Below, piece after piece: positions 1 to 7,039 of a stretch of 64,000 bases of DNA (the stretch's first letter is position 1; each line of letters starts with the position of its first letter). The notes under the pieces are model-generated. The model worked only from the letters and a program-made list of their open reading frames with translations, made no database searches and was not told the DNA's origin. The stretch comes from Sphingobacterium sp. BN32 (GTDB lineage: Bacteria > Bacteroidota > Bacteroidia > Sphingobacteriales > Sphingobacteriaceae). Both the position numbers and the translations under genes were made by a program. The DNA is taken from positions 3,844,001 through 3,908,000 of the forward strand of contig NZ_CP129963.1 in the NCBI RefSeq assembly GCF_030503615.1, in the 5' to 3' direction.

Positions 1-2
1 AA

Positions 3-782
3 CCCCTGTCCATATACGTAGGATGTGCAAAATGGAACCGCAGCGATCTGAAAGGCTTCTATCCTCGGGGCACAAAAGACGAGCTGACTTACTACGCTAC
101 GCAGTTCAATTCCATTGAAATGAATGCTACGTTCTATAAATCGCCAACCAAGGATCAGGTGGAAACCTGGAAAAACAAAACACCGGATGGCTTTAAATTC
201 TTTCCGAAGATTACGCAGTCCATATCCCATTACGGTCGACTCCTGAACTTCGAAGAAAAACTAGAAGCCTTTGTCGATTCCACCGTATTGTTCGAAAAGA
301 AACTCGAAATGGCGTTCTTACAGATGATCAACAACTTTAAGCCGAAGGATTTTGATCGCGTTGAGCGCTTCGTCGAGAAGTTTCCGAAAGGATATCCATT
401 GGCGGTGGAAGTGCGAAATGAAGAATGGTTTGAGCCGGAAAATGCCGAAAAACTTTACAGCTTGCTCGAGAAAAATAAAATAACCAACATAATTGTCGAC
501 ACACCCGGTCGTCGCGATATGTTGCACATGCGACTGACGACCCCTACGGCATTTGTTCGTTTCGTTGGAGCAAACCATCCTATCGATTATCCTCGTTTGG
601 ACGAGTGGGTAGAGCGGATTGCAGCTTGGAAAAAGGCAGGCCTGCAGAATCTCTATTTTTTCATCCACGAACGAACGGAAATAGATTCGCCCCTATTGGC
701 GACGCATTTTATCCAGCAACTGAATCAAGAACTCGGCACGAAGCTACGCGTTCCGGAAAAGGCTAATATAAATCAAAAATAA
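3..782 (+). CDS. DUF72 (YecE-like) protein, 5' truncated by window edge
   Basis: The reading frame is open from the first bases of the window, so the true start lies to the left; the in-frame ATG at 120 is internal. The N-terminal part reads YVGCAKWNRSDLKGFYP, then FNSIEMNATFY, the typical opening of DUF72 proteins, and later has the conserved VEVRNEEWF and MRLTTPTAFVRFVG stretches. DUF72 proteins are predicted TIM-barrel-like enzymes with no established reaction. It is cytosolic, with no signal peptide. A weak hairpin (AGGATGCT at 782-789 with AGCATTCT at 807-814) follows the stop codon, then repeat copy A. Family assignment is confident; biochemical role unknown. Confidence 0.9.
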   Translation, partial: PLSIYVGCAKWNRSDLKGFYPRGTKDELTYYATQFNSIEMNATFYKSPTKDQVETWKNKTPDGFKFFPKITQSISHYGRLLNFEEKLEAFVDSTVLFEKKLEMAFLQMINNFKPKDFDRVERFVEKFPKGYPLAVEVRNEEWFEPENAEKLYSLLEKNKITNIIVDTPGRRDMLHMRLTTPTAFVRFVGANHPIDYPRLDEWVERIAAWKKAGLQNLYFFIHERTEIDSPLLATHFIQQLNQELGTKLRVPEKANINQK

Positions 783-1010
783 GGATGCTTTCCTACAAGA
801 GGAGTCAGCATTCTATGCGCTACAAGGCTAAGTCTGACATCGAATAGCGCAATCCCTATCCATATTCAATTCAAACCCATATCATACCCCTTCCAGAGCG
901 CTTATGATTGGGGTTTGCATTGGGTTTGAAAGGGCTTTACATTGGGTTTGAGTCGACGAAGTCTCCATGAAGGCTCGACTGAGGAGTAGACAAAAGCCAT
1001 ATAAACGAGA
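783..1010. other. Intergenic tail region with repeat copy A
   Basis: Convergent gap between the DUF72 gene and the cold-shock-domain gene. It holds a weak hairpin just after the DUF72 stop and copy A of the GGGTTTGA-type palindrome family (about 851-952). No credible open reading frame was seen. Confidence 0.6.
851..952. repeat. GGGTTTGA palindromic repeat, copy A
   Basis: The left half carries CAAACCCAT and ATACCCCTT. The right half carries GGGGTTTGCATTGGGTTTGA (912-930 region), AAAGGG and another ATTGGGTTTGAG (941-952). The two halves are roughly inverted copies, and the right half also repeats its own core three times. The same blocks recur near 16.5, 29.7 and 55.2 kb. Here it lies between two convergent genes, so a role in transcript 3' ends is possible but not shown. 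Confidence 0.7.
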
Positions 1011-1036
1011 AGAAGCCACCCTTCAGGACAGCTTCT
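1011..1036 (-). terminator. Terminator-like hairpin after the cold-shock-domain gene
   Basis: Read on the minus strand, AGAAGCTGTCC pairs with GGGTGGCTTCT around a TGAA tetraloop, giving 11 pairs of which three are G-U. The following bases (TCTCGTTTA) are only moderately T-rich. The position, 26 nt beyond the stop codon, fits transcript termination. Confidence 0.55.
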
Positions 1037-1061
1037 AATTTATCTCGTAGGAAAGTAAAGA

Positions 1062-1490
1062 TTAAATCTTCTCTACTTCCGTAATTTGATTTCCTTGCTT
1101 AGAACGCGCGTATTTGTATTTAACCGCTTGGTTAAGATTCAATACCATACCCGCTAAGTTGTCATTAAAATAAACAGTTTCTCTCGTTTCGTTGTCACGG
1201 ATAAAACCATAATGACCTACTTCGTTGTAGAAAGACACTTTTCCGAAATGGTATTCTTCCGTCGGGTCAGCTGGACGCTGAAGGTCTTCTTCTTTGAATT
1301 TGTAAGGTTGCGATGGTGGCGTATCTGAAATATTTCCAAACTCGTCCACGTAAGCAAACATTTCTTCAAGAGCTTTGCCCTTATTGTTGTTCGACTTGTT
1401 GATTTCTCTTCGTTCTTGTTTTTCTTGCTTCTTCTGAAGCTTCTTCTTTGCAGTTTCTTTTTTCTTAAATGTGAGTTGACTTTTAGCCAT
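1062..1490 (-). CDS. Cold-shock-domain protein with Lys-rich N-terminal extension
   Basis: A 142-residue protein. Residues ~1-40 are extremely rich in Lys, Gln and Glu (MAKSQLTFKKKETAKKKLQ...), probably helical and RNA-binding. Residues ~80-142 form a cold-shock-like OB fold: HFGKVSFYNEVGHYGFIRD corresponds to the RNP1 strand and ETVYFND to RNP2. Such extended CSD proteins are common in Bacteroidota and presumably bind single-stranded RNA. A perfect TAnnTTTG -7 box (TATCTTTG) lies at 1586-1593, which implies a long leader of about 90 nt, as often seen for cold-regulated mRNAs. It is monocistronic. The binding role is inferred from the fold. Confidence 0.85.
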   Translation of the reverse strand: MAKSQLTFKKKETAKKKLQKKQEKQERREINKSNNNKGKALEEMFAYVDEFGNISDTPPSQPYKFKEEDLQRPADPTEEYHFGKVSFYNEVGHYGFIRDNETRETVYFNDNLAGMVLNLNQAVKYKYARSKQGNQITEVEKI

Positions 1491-1585
1491 TAAATAGAAT
1501 TAAGGGTGAATAAATAAGGAAGATTAATATCTTAAGCAGGGAGATGCGCCTTGGACAGAAGAGTTATGATCCTTTGTGAATAAAT

Positions 1586-1593
1586 CAAAGATA
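1586..1593 (-). promoter_or_regulatory. Putative Bacteroidota -7 box for the CSD gene
   Basis: On the minus strand the sequence is TATCTTTG, an exact match to TAnnTTTG. It is about 95 nt upstream of the ATG at 1490. No convincing -33 TTTG at the usual spacing was seen. Confidence 0.5.
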
Positions 1594-1840
1594 CGAAATA
1601 TTAAGCAAATTATCAAGTAAATGCTAGCAGCGTAACGCCAGTCTTAACCTACACATCCTTCTTCCTGTAAACGATGATATAGGCCTGTTCTCCATGTAAC
1701 ATTGGCGATTCTATATAAACATAAGTCCCATCATTTCTTTACGTATTTCTCTTATGATGGGACTTCCGCTAAGTTGTTTGTTTCAATAAACAGAAGCTGT
1801 TTTAAAGGCAGGGGGAGTTTTGTTTGCGTTGAGATCGCGA
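1594..1840. other. Intergenic region with a 12-bp inverted repeat
   Basis: Together with the CSD leader this is a ~350-bp gene-free stretch. AAGTCCCATCAT (1723-1734) and ATGATGGGACTT (1754-1765) are perfect inverted copies around a 19-nt loop. The hairpin lies downstream of the minus-strand gene that ends at 1841 but has no T-run. A 66-codon plus-strand frame across it has no family resemblance and is not called. Confidence 0.5.
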
Positions 1841-2059
1841 TTACTCCTCATACAATCTTTCTGCATCAAGGCCTAGTGCAGAAATACAAGTCAAGATGTT
1901 GACAATTTGCATATTGATCCCTTTGAGGGAGACCAAATAGCCGTCAACATAGGGGGCAATTTGCCATTCATTGACGGAACTCAGGTCGTTCAATACTTCT
2001 TGAACTCTTTGCAGCTGTTGCTGCGTGGCGGTGCTGATTTCGAATTTTAAGCTGTCCAT
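1841..2059 (-). CDS. Small HMA-like (ferredoxin-fold) protein lacking the metal-binding Cys pair
   Basis: 72 residues: MDSLKFEISTATQQQLQRV then NEWQIAPYVDGYLVSLKG and INMQIVNILTCISALGLDAERL. The order of predicted strands and helices (beta-alpha-beta-beta-alpha) and the length match heavy-metal-associated domains. The usual CxxC loop is replaced by STATQQQ, so copper binding is unlikely. A strong Shine-Dalgarno AGGAGG sits at 2069-2074, nine bases before the ATG, which is unusual in Bacteroidota and supports this small gene as real. Function unknown; the fold call is inference. Confidence 0.65.
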   Translation of the reverse strand: MDSLKFEISTATQQQLQRVQEVLNDLSSVNEWQIAPYVDGYLVSLKGINMQIVNILTCISALGLDAERLYEE

Positions 2060-2068
2060 GATCGTGGT

Positions 2069-2074
2069 CCTCCT
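2069..2074 (-). promoter_or_regulatory. Strong Shine-Dalgarno site before the HMA-like gene
   Basis: AGGAGG on the minus strand, nine bases from the ATG at 2059. It decides the start and supports translation of a gene that would otherwise be doubtful because of its size. Confidence 0.7.
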
Positions 2075-2213
2075 ATTTAATATGTTATTGATGATAGCAA
2101 TCTTGATGTTGTACGTCTGCTGATGCGAATGGAGATTCGCGACATTTAGCAGACATTTTATCGTTTTTGCTACCTACAATTTAACAATTAAATCACTGAC
2201 TTACAAATCATTG

Positions 2214-2264
2214 TGAAAAAACCGTAATAAATACTGGTTTTAACGGCATTAACACGGTTTTTCA
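2214..2264 (-). terminator. Inverted repeat after the DUF5916 gene
   Basis: TGAAAAAACCGT (2214-2225) and ACGGTTTTTCA (2254-2264) are inverted copies with a one-base bulge around a ~28-nt loop, immediately beyond the stop at 2267. On the minus strand the 3' arm gives a T-run, so it may act as a terminator despite the large loop. Confidence 0.5.
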
Positions 2265-2266
2265 AA

Positions 2267-4936
2267 TTACAGGGCAAACCAGTAGTTCATCTTGAGCATC
2301 AAGGTGTTTACACCTTGGAATCCGAACATGCGATCGATGTTGTTTCCCCAGGTTGGATAGTAGCGTGGATCCTGTCTGGAGCGATTATGTTCCCAGACCA
2401 AATAAACCGTCGAACCGGGCTTGTATTCCCATCGGGCGACGAGGTTCGATCGAAACTCATTGAAACTAAAGTTCGGATCTTTAAAACTAAAAGACTTCCC
2501 ATCCTTTATTACCGCATAGTTTCCATCTCCTGCGCTTATCTCCTGTTCGGCGATGGCAGAGAATCGATCTTCGTAGTGATGCGATCGGGTATCCAATGCA
2601 GTTTTAAATCGATCATATTTTGCAGTCGAAGTAAACGGAGAACCATAGTATTGGATGGAAATATCCGGCGTCAGGTTCACTTGCATATTCATGGTGACAC
2701 CATACGTACGTTGCTTCATTCGGCCCAAAACATATTCGGTGCTTTCCTCGTTCCCAGCACTAGCCTTTACCGTGTTCACATATTGTAGCTCGTCGCTATT
2801 GTTGGCATAGTTGAATTGTGTAGTCAGCTTTACGTGATTGCCGATTCGGAAAATAAAACTTGGCTGTAAGGTATTGTAAGCTGTTTTTTCTTCCATATAA
2901 TGCCGTCCGTTGTAGAGAACCTTAAAAACGACCCGCTTGGCACGGTCGGTACTCAAATCGACATTTGTTTCGAAGTTAGATCCATAGCGCATATCGGGAC
3001 CGCCGCGTAGCCTACGGCTATCTACTGTATTCCAGCTGAAGGTTTCTTTCACGTCCATTTCAAACCGATGGACGGTACTTAAGCTACGAAAGCGGACAGC
3101 GACATCGTTATTGATCGCCTGCCCTCCGAAATTCCAGATGTTCTTTTGGGTCAAATTGATGCCTGCAAATCGGAAAGGACCCCAAGGGTCGGTCTTGCGG
3201 AAGGCAACTTCCGATTCGTTCAGCATGTAATCCGACTCTTTGTTATAGCCCACGTCATTCAAGTCAAAACCCGGCGAAGACCAGTTAAAGGTTTGCGAAT
3301 AATTCCATTGAGCATTCCCCTTTTTTCCCGCCTTCACATAACCTCCTGTACCGGCGAGCGTAGTCGCTGTAGGATCCAGATCCAGGTAATCTATACCCGA
3401 TGCCCGATGATAATAATGTGTGGCATTGCGCTTTTTCATCAATATCGAGCTGGCGGAGCCGTTTAAGCTACTATACATCGCCTTAGCGTCGATATAATAC
3501 AATCGCTTATTGAAATACTGGGTAAAGTCCAACCCTGCTGTAAAGGCGTTCTCTACGAGCGCCTCTTTTAAATGATCCTCATCCAGCTTCCGGTTCACGG
3601 AAGTAATCATTCCACCGAACAGCGTATTTCCGTCCCAGTTCTTCTGCAAGCGGGCGACAGTATAATTCGTTAGGGGTTCGGTCAGTTCCTCGCCGCGAAT
3701 ACCTTTTCTTGAGGTCTGAGACTGTGTTTTTGCCGTGATGCTTTCCAGTAAGCCTACAGTAAGCCCATTTTTGTTGGTCCCCGTCAGTTTTAGTGCCCCC
3801 AAAATAGGGATAAAGCCAGGTGTACTGGCGAAGTTCTCTACATTATCTATTCCTTGTGGTTTGTAAGATGGCATTGCACCGATACGACGCGAATAAAACA
3901 TCATCCCCCGCTCGTTATTATCAAATTCTAGGATATGTTTCCCCTCCAAGAAAAATGGTCGTTTTTCATCATAGAAGACCTCATAGGCCGTCAAGTTCAT
4001 AACCGAAGGGTCTAATTCCACCTGCCCGTAATCGGGATTGATCGTCATGTCGAAGGTATAATCGCTCAGGGAGAACTTCGCGTCCAGCCCCGCATTCAGG
4101 TGAAACTTCTGACCTTTCTGAAAAGGACTATTCGGAATCTTCGGTTCATTTACATATTTCGTCATCGCATAGGGCAGGAATTCGATGCCTCTCGGCTTCG
4201 GAAGATCCGTCATACCGTGCATCTCGCCGAAAGAAAAGACATGTCCGTTATTTTTAATAGGAATTAAGCTCCAGTTCTGCACCTCATTGTTTCTCCGGAT
4301 AATTCGGCGAACATGCAGCCCCCATACACCATCTTCGTTTTCCTGATTGTAGCGAAGCTGGCTGAAGGGGATCCGCAGCTCTGCCGTCCAGGAAGAGTCC
4401 TGCATATTAATATGCGTCCTCCCCTCCCATACAGCATTCCAGCTAAGGTTTACCGATAGCTTGTCTGTTACCGTTAGATCCGTTTTATTACCGCCAAGAT
4501 TGATATTGAATTCCGGCGCGACCCGGTAATCATGATAGGTATCAAAAGCAATACTGATCAAATCGCCATTGCTATTATCGTCGCGATTCCCTATAAACGC
4601 ATTCATCGTCTCGGGATGCTCATCTTTGCAATACACACCTACATAAATATTCTGATCATCGTAAAATAGCTTAACGCGTGTCCAGGAATTCGTATGGACG
4701 CGCTCGAAAGGAATAACCTGTGAGAATTTCTCCGACCACATCCCCTGCTTCTGCCAAATATCCTCGTCTAGCTTTCCATCAATCTGGGGCTTTTGGTTTT
4801 CTATTTTGCTGATATTGTAGGTTCGTTTGTAGGCGTCTTCAAAAGTAACTACCTCTTTTCTTGGGTCCTGAGCCTTTGCTGTTGATGCTACGCAAACAAG
4901 CAACGAAAGGGCAATTCCCATTATTAAATTCTTCAA
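2267..4936 (-). CDS. DUF5916 protein with CBM9-like N-terminal domain
   Basis: 889 residues. Signal peptide ~1-22 (ends STAKAQ), then a family-9-like carbohydrate-binding fold (~residues 46-230, from PQIDGKLDEDIWQK through VKLFYDDQNIYVGVYCKD), then the long DUF5916 region with many alternating aromatic strands, ending in MLKMNYWFAL as outer-membrane barrels do. It is probably an outer-membrane protein that binds or handles a polymer, but the substrate is unknown. The reading frame starts at a TTG (4936) that supplies the Lys of the signal peptide; the ATG at 4921 is an alternative. The gene is monocistronic. Family call firm, function not. Confidence 0.85.
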   Translation of the reverse strand: MKNLIMGIALSLLVCVASTAKAQDPRKEVVTFEDAYKRTYNISKIENQKPQIDGKLDEDIWQKQGMWSEKFSQVIPFERVHTNSWTRVKLFYDDQNIYVGVYCKDEHPETMNAFIGNRDDNSNGDLISIAFDTYHDYRVAPEFNINLGGNKTDLTVTDKLSVNLSWNAVWEGRTHINMQDSSWTAELRIPFSQLRYNQENEDGVWGLHVRRIIRRNNEVQNWSLIPIKNNGHVFSFGEMHGMTDLPKPRGIEFLPYAMTKYVNEPKIPNSPFQKGQKFHLNAGLDAKFSLSDYTFDMTINPDYGQVELDPSVMNLTAYEVFYDEKRPFFLEGKHILEFDNNERGMMFYSRRIGAMPSYKPQGIDNVENFASTPGFIPILGALKLTGTNKNGLTVGLLESITAKTQSQTSRKGIRGEELTEPLTNYTVARLQKNWDGNTLFGGMITSVNRKLDEDHLKEALVENAFTAGLDFTQYFNKRLYYIDAKAMYSSLNGSASSILMKKRNATHYYHRASGIDYLDLDPTATTLAGTGGYVKAGKKGNAQWNYSQTFNWSSPGFDLNDVGYNKESDYMLNESEVAFRKTDPWGPFRFAGINLTQKNIWNFGGQAINNDVAVRFRSLSTVHRFEMDVKETFSWNTVDSRRLRGGPDMRYGSNFETNVDLSTDRAKRVVFKVLYNGRHYMEEKTAYNTLQPSFIFRIGNHVKLTTQFNYANNSDELQYVNTVKASAGNEESTEYVLGRMKQRTYGVTMNMQVNLTPDISIQYYGSPFTSTAKYDRFKTALDTRSHHYEDRFSAIAEQEISAGDGNYAVIKDGKSFSFKDPNFSFNEFRSNLVARWEYKPGSTVYLVWEHNRSRQDPRYYPTWGNNIDRMFGFQGVNTLMLKMNYWFAL

Positions 4937-5065
4937 GGCGATCTAGGTTTTGTTGATGGTATCAAATGTATTAAAAAATACGCGCATGTTTCTATGGTAA
5001 CAACAATGAGATAAAAAGCAGAGTACTACATTAAAATACCTTCTAAATCCCTCAACAAAGATGCC

Positions 5066-5117
5066 GACGAACAGGTATGCAAACGCTATGTAACTCAAGT
5101 TACCAACACTGTTCGTC
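5066..5117. promoter_or_regulatory. Inverted repeat in a divergent promoter region
   Basis: GACGAACAG (5066-5074) and CTGTTCGTC (5109-5117) are perfect inverted 9-mers between the divergent DUF5916 and small membrane-protein genes. Outside them lie CAAAGAT on the left and ATCTTTG on the right, i.e. -7-like boxes pointing in both directions. A near-palindrome GTAACTCAAGTTAC (5090-5103) lies within. It could be a regulator site; no regulator gene is adjacent. Confidence 0.35.
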
Positions 5118-5125
5118 TAAGCTGA

Positions 5126-5133
5126 TATCTTTG
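5126..5133 (+). promoter_or_regulatory. Putative -7 box for the small membrane protein
   Basis: TATCTTTG, an exact match to TAnnTTTG, 45 nt before the ATG at 5179. A GAGG-containing ribosome-binding stretch (AGGACGAGG) precedes the ATG. Confidence 0.5.
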
Positions 5134-5178
5134 AAATAAGAAGATTGATATTTTGTTGATAAAAGAAAGGACGAGGAT

Positions 5179-5418
5179 ATGAATTATTTAAGAAGTTGGA
5201 ATGTGGTCAGGTTGCTCCGCTTGGTGATGGGTATAATCATTACTATTCAGGGAATTATGGCGTCACATTGGCTAATAGCAGGCTTAGGCGCACTTTTCAC
5301 CCTACTGCCGATATTAAATATTAGCACTTGTTCTTCAGGTGCATGCGAAGTGCCAAGGAGAAAGCCTGTAACGAGCAAGCGAGAGCATGACCCTAGCATC
5401 TATGAAAAACTAAATTAA
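5179..5418 (+). CDS. Small DUF2892-like inner-membrane protein
   Basis: 79 residues. Two hydrophobic segments (~residues 10-28 and 29-48) are separated by a short turn (MASHWLIAGLG), followed by a Cys-containing segment NISTCSSGACEV and a polar basic tail. The double-helix hairpin followed by a conserved Cys resembles YgaP-type DUF2892 proteins, which often accompany sulfur or rhodanese proteins; no such partner is adjacent here. It has its own promoter box and a good terminator. Function unknown. Confidence 0.65.
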   Translation: MNYLRSWNVVRLLRLVMGIIITIQGIMASHWLIAGLGALFTLLPILNISTCSSGACEVPRRKPVTSKREHDPSIYEKLN

Positions 5419-5420
5419 GT

Positions 5421-5460
5421 TGAACGAAGAAGCTGCCCAAATGGACAGCTTCTTCGTTCA
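5421..5460. terminator. Bidirectional terminator hairpin
   Basis: TGAACGAAGAAGCTG and CAGCTTCTTCGTTCA form a perfect 15-bp stem between two convergent genes (small membrane protein and susD). The sequence beyond is moderately T-rich, so it can serve both directions. Confidence 0.8.
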
Positions 5461-5517
5461 TTATGCCTTTATCGATGCTTTCATATAAGCTGGGCATGCA
5501 TTCGATAATTATAAATA

Positions 5518-7023
5518 TTAATACCCCGGATTCTGTGGCAACAAGTTTTGATTTCTGTTGATCTCATCCTGTGGCACTGGCAATAGCTTATGATGTTCTT
5601 TCACATTAGCCTGCTTTTCTAAAGCATCTGGTTTGGTAAAAGATTCCACTACGATATTCCAACGCTTGATATCATACCAACGCTTCCATTCGAATGCCAG
5701 TTCTACACGACGTTCTTCGCGAACTGCCGCCCTGAATTGTGCCTGTGTCATCCCCGCAGCATCGGCAGGATAAGCCTGTTGTCCTTGCGGTGTATAGCGC
5801 GCACGAGCCCTAACAGCATTCAGATAACTGTAAGCCTCAGCCGTAGGACCGCCTTTGCTCTCGTTGATTGCTTCCGCAGCCATCAATAGCACCTCCGCAT
5901 AACGGAAGATAACGTGCTTGATATCCGAGTCTGCGCCATCAGCACCTGCATTATCGCCCGGAAACAAACACCACTTCGCGGTATGGATCTTAGGCCAACG
6001 GAACTTATTCCAAGGTGTCATCACCCCCTTAATTGGTGTTTCTAACAGGTAGCTAACCTTTTTGCGATAATCCTGATCGGAGAAACTGCTGAACATGCCA
6101 TTGGACGGCACTAATACACTCCAACCCTGCATATCGGCATCACGAACGCCCGTCATTGGCGCCGTATAATCCACGTTCGAGCTGTTCTCTCCCGTGATAC
6201 CACCCGCAAAGTCTGCTACCCATACATGCTCCGATTGATAACCTAGGTCTGCTTTCCATAGATCCTGGAAGTCTTTTACCAAAGCATAGTTATAAGAGCT
6301 CGCAGCCTTGATTACAGCGTCCGCCTCGGTCGCTGCCTCGGCCCACTTCCCTTGTATCATGTAAATTGACGCTAATAATGTCTGTGCTGAACCTTTTGAG
6401 GGTCTTGCACGATTATTACTCGCATACGTATTCGGTAGATTCGCCACCCCAAACTTACAATCTTCGATCATATGACCATACACTTCATCTGCCTTCGTTC
6501 TCGAGATGTCAGTTACTGTTGCTGGATCCGTAACACTAGCGCCCATATAAGGCACATCGCCAAACAACTGCACTAAATGCGAATAGAACAAGGCTCTCAA
6601 TACCCTAGCTTCCGCAATAAGGGCATTTTTCTTCTTTTCATCCATCTGAACTTTCGGAATCCCGTCGATAGCCGCATTGGCAGCTCCAATTCCTAAGTAG
6701 GCTGTTCGCCATACCGCGAGGATATCCTGATTACTAGCATCATGACTAAAGTTATTGAGTTGGATACGACTGGATTGCGTACCGATATCAGCAATATCCA
6801 TATCATCACCCAATAGTTGCAGCACCATCGTCAAACGTCGTCCATAACCATCTCCATTAGAAACTAAACTATATATACCCATCACCGCAGCCTCAGCATC
6901 GGCTTCTGTATTGAAATACTGTGAGGGAACTAATATGCTGGTCGGTTCTTCATCTAACTTCGTACAGGAAGCTGATACAACACATAACCCAGCGATAACA
7001 AAAAACTTAAATATCTTTTTCAT
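5518..7023 (-). CDS. SusD/RagB-family outer-membrane lipoprotein (uronate locus)
   Basis: Glycan-binding surface lipoprotein that caps its SusC partner. Starting at the ATG at 7023 gives MKKIFKFFVIAGLCVVSASC with the lipobox Cys at residue 20; an upstream in-frame start (7062) lies inside the susC gene and is not preferred. Typical SusD features are the early PSQYFNTEADAEAAVMGIYSL segment, TPR-like helices with ALIAEARVLRALFYSHLVQLFGDVP, and the C-terminal REERRVELAFEWKRWYDIKRW. It follows susC with a 16-bp gap, so it is co-transcribed. The locus context suggests a uronic-acid-containing ligand; this is inferred only from neighbours. Confidence 0.93.
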   Translation of the reverse strand: MKKIFKFFVIAGLCVVSASCTKLDEEPTSILVPSQYFNTEADAEAAVMGIYSLVSNGDGYGRRLTMVLQLLGDDMDIADIGTQSSRIQLNNFSHDASNQDILAVWRTAYLGIGAANAAIDGIPKVQMDEKKKNALIAEARVLRALFYSHLVQLFGDVPYMGASVTDPATVTDISRTKADEVYGHMIEDCKFGVANLPNTYASNNRARPSKGSAQTLLASIYMIQGKWAEAATEADAVIKAASSYNYALVKDFQDLWKADLGYQSEHVWVADFAGGITGENSSNVDYTAPMTGVRDADMQGWSVLVPSNGMFSSFSDQDYRKKVSYLLETPIKGVMTPWNKFRWPKIHTAKWCLFPGDNAGADGADSDIKHVIFRYAEVLLMAAEAINESKGGPTAEAYSYLNAVRARARYTPQGQQAYPADAAGMTQAQFRAAVREERRVELAFEWKRWYDIKRWNIVVESFTKPDALEKQANVKEHHKLLPVPQDEINRNQNLLPQNPGY

Positions 7024-7039
7024 AATTAATTGAGTCGAA

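Noticed and set aside
851..952. Repeated GGGTTTGA blocks as a CRISPR array
   Set aside because: The blocks are not regularly spaced, there are no unique spacers between identical direct repeats, copies are many kilobases apart and no cas genes occur.
1702..1902. Plus-strand 66-codon frame
   Set aside because: It spans the inverted repeat and the antisense of the HMA-like gene, shows no family resemblance, and has no ribosome-binding site.
4937..5178. Short RNA gene in the DUF5916 upstream gap
   Set aside because: The symmetric sequences are better explained as divergent promoter elements; no terminator follows.
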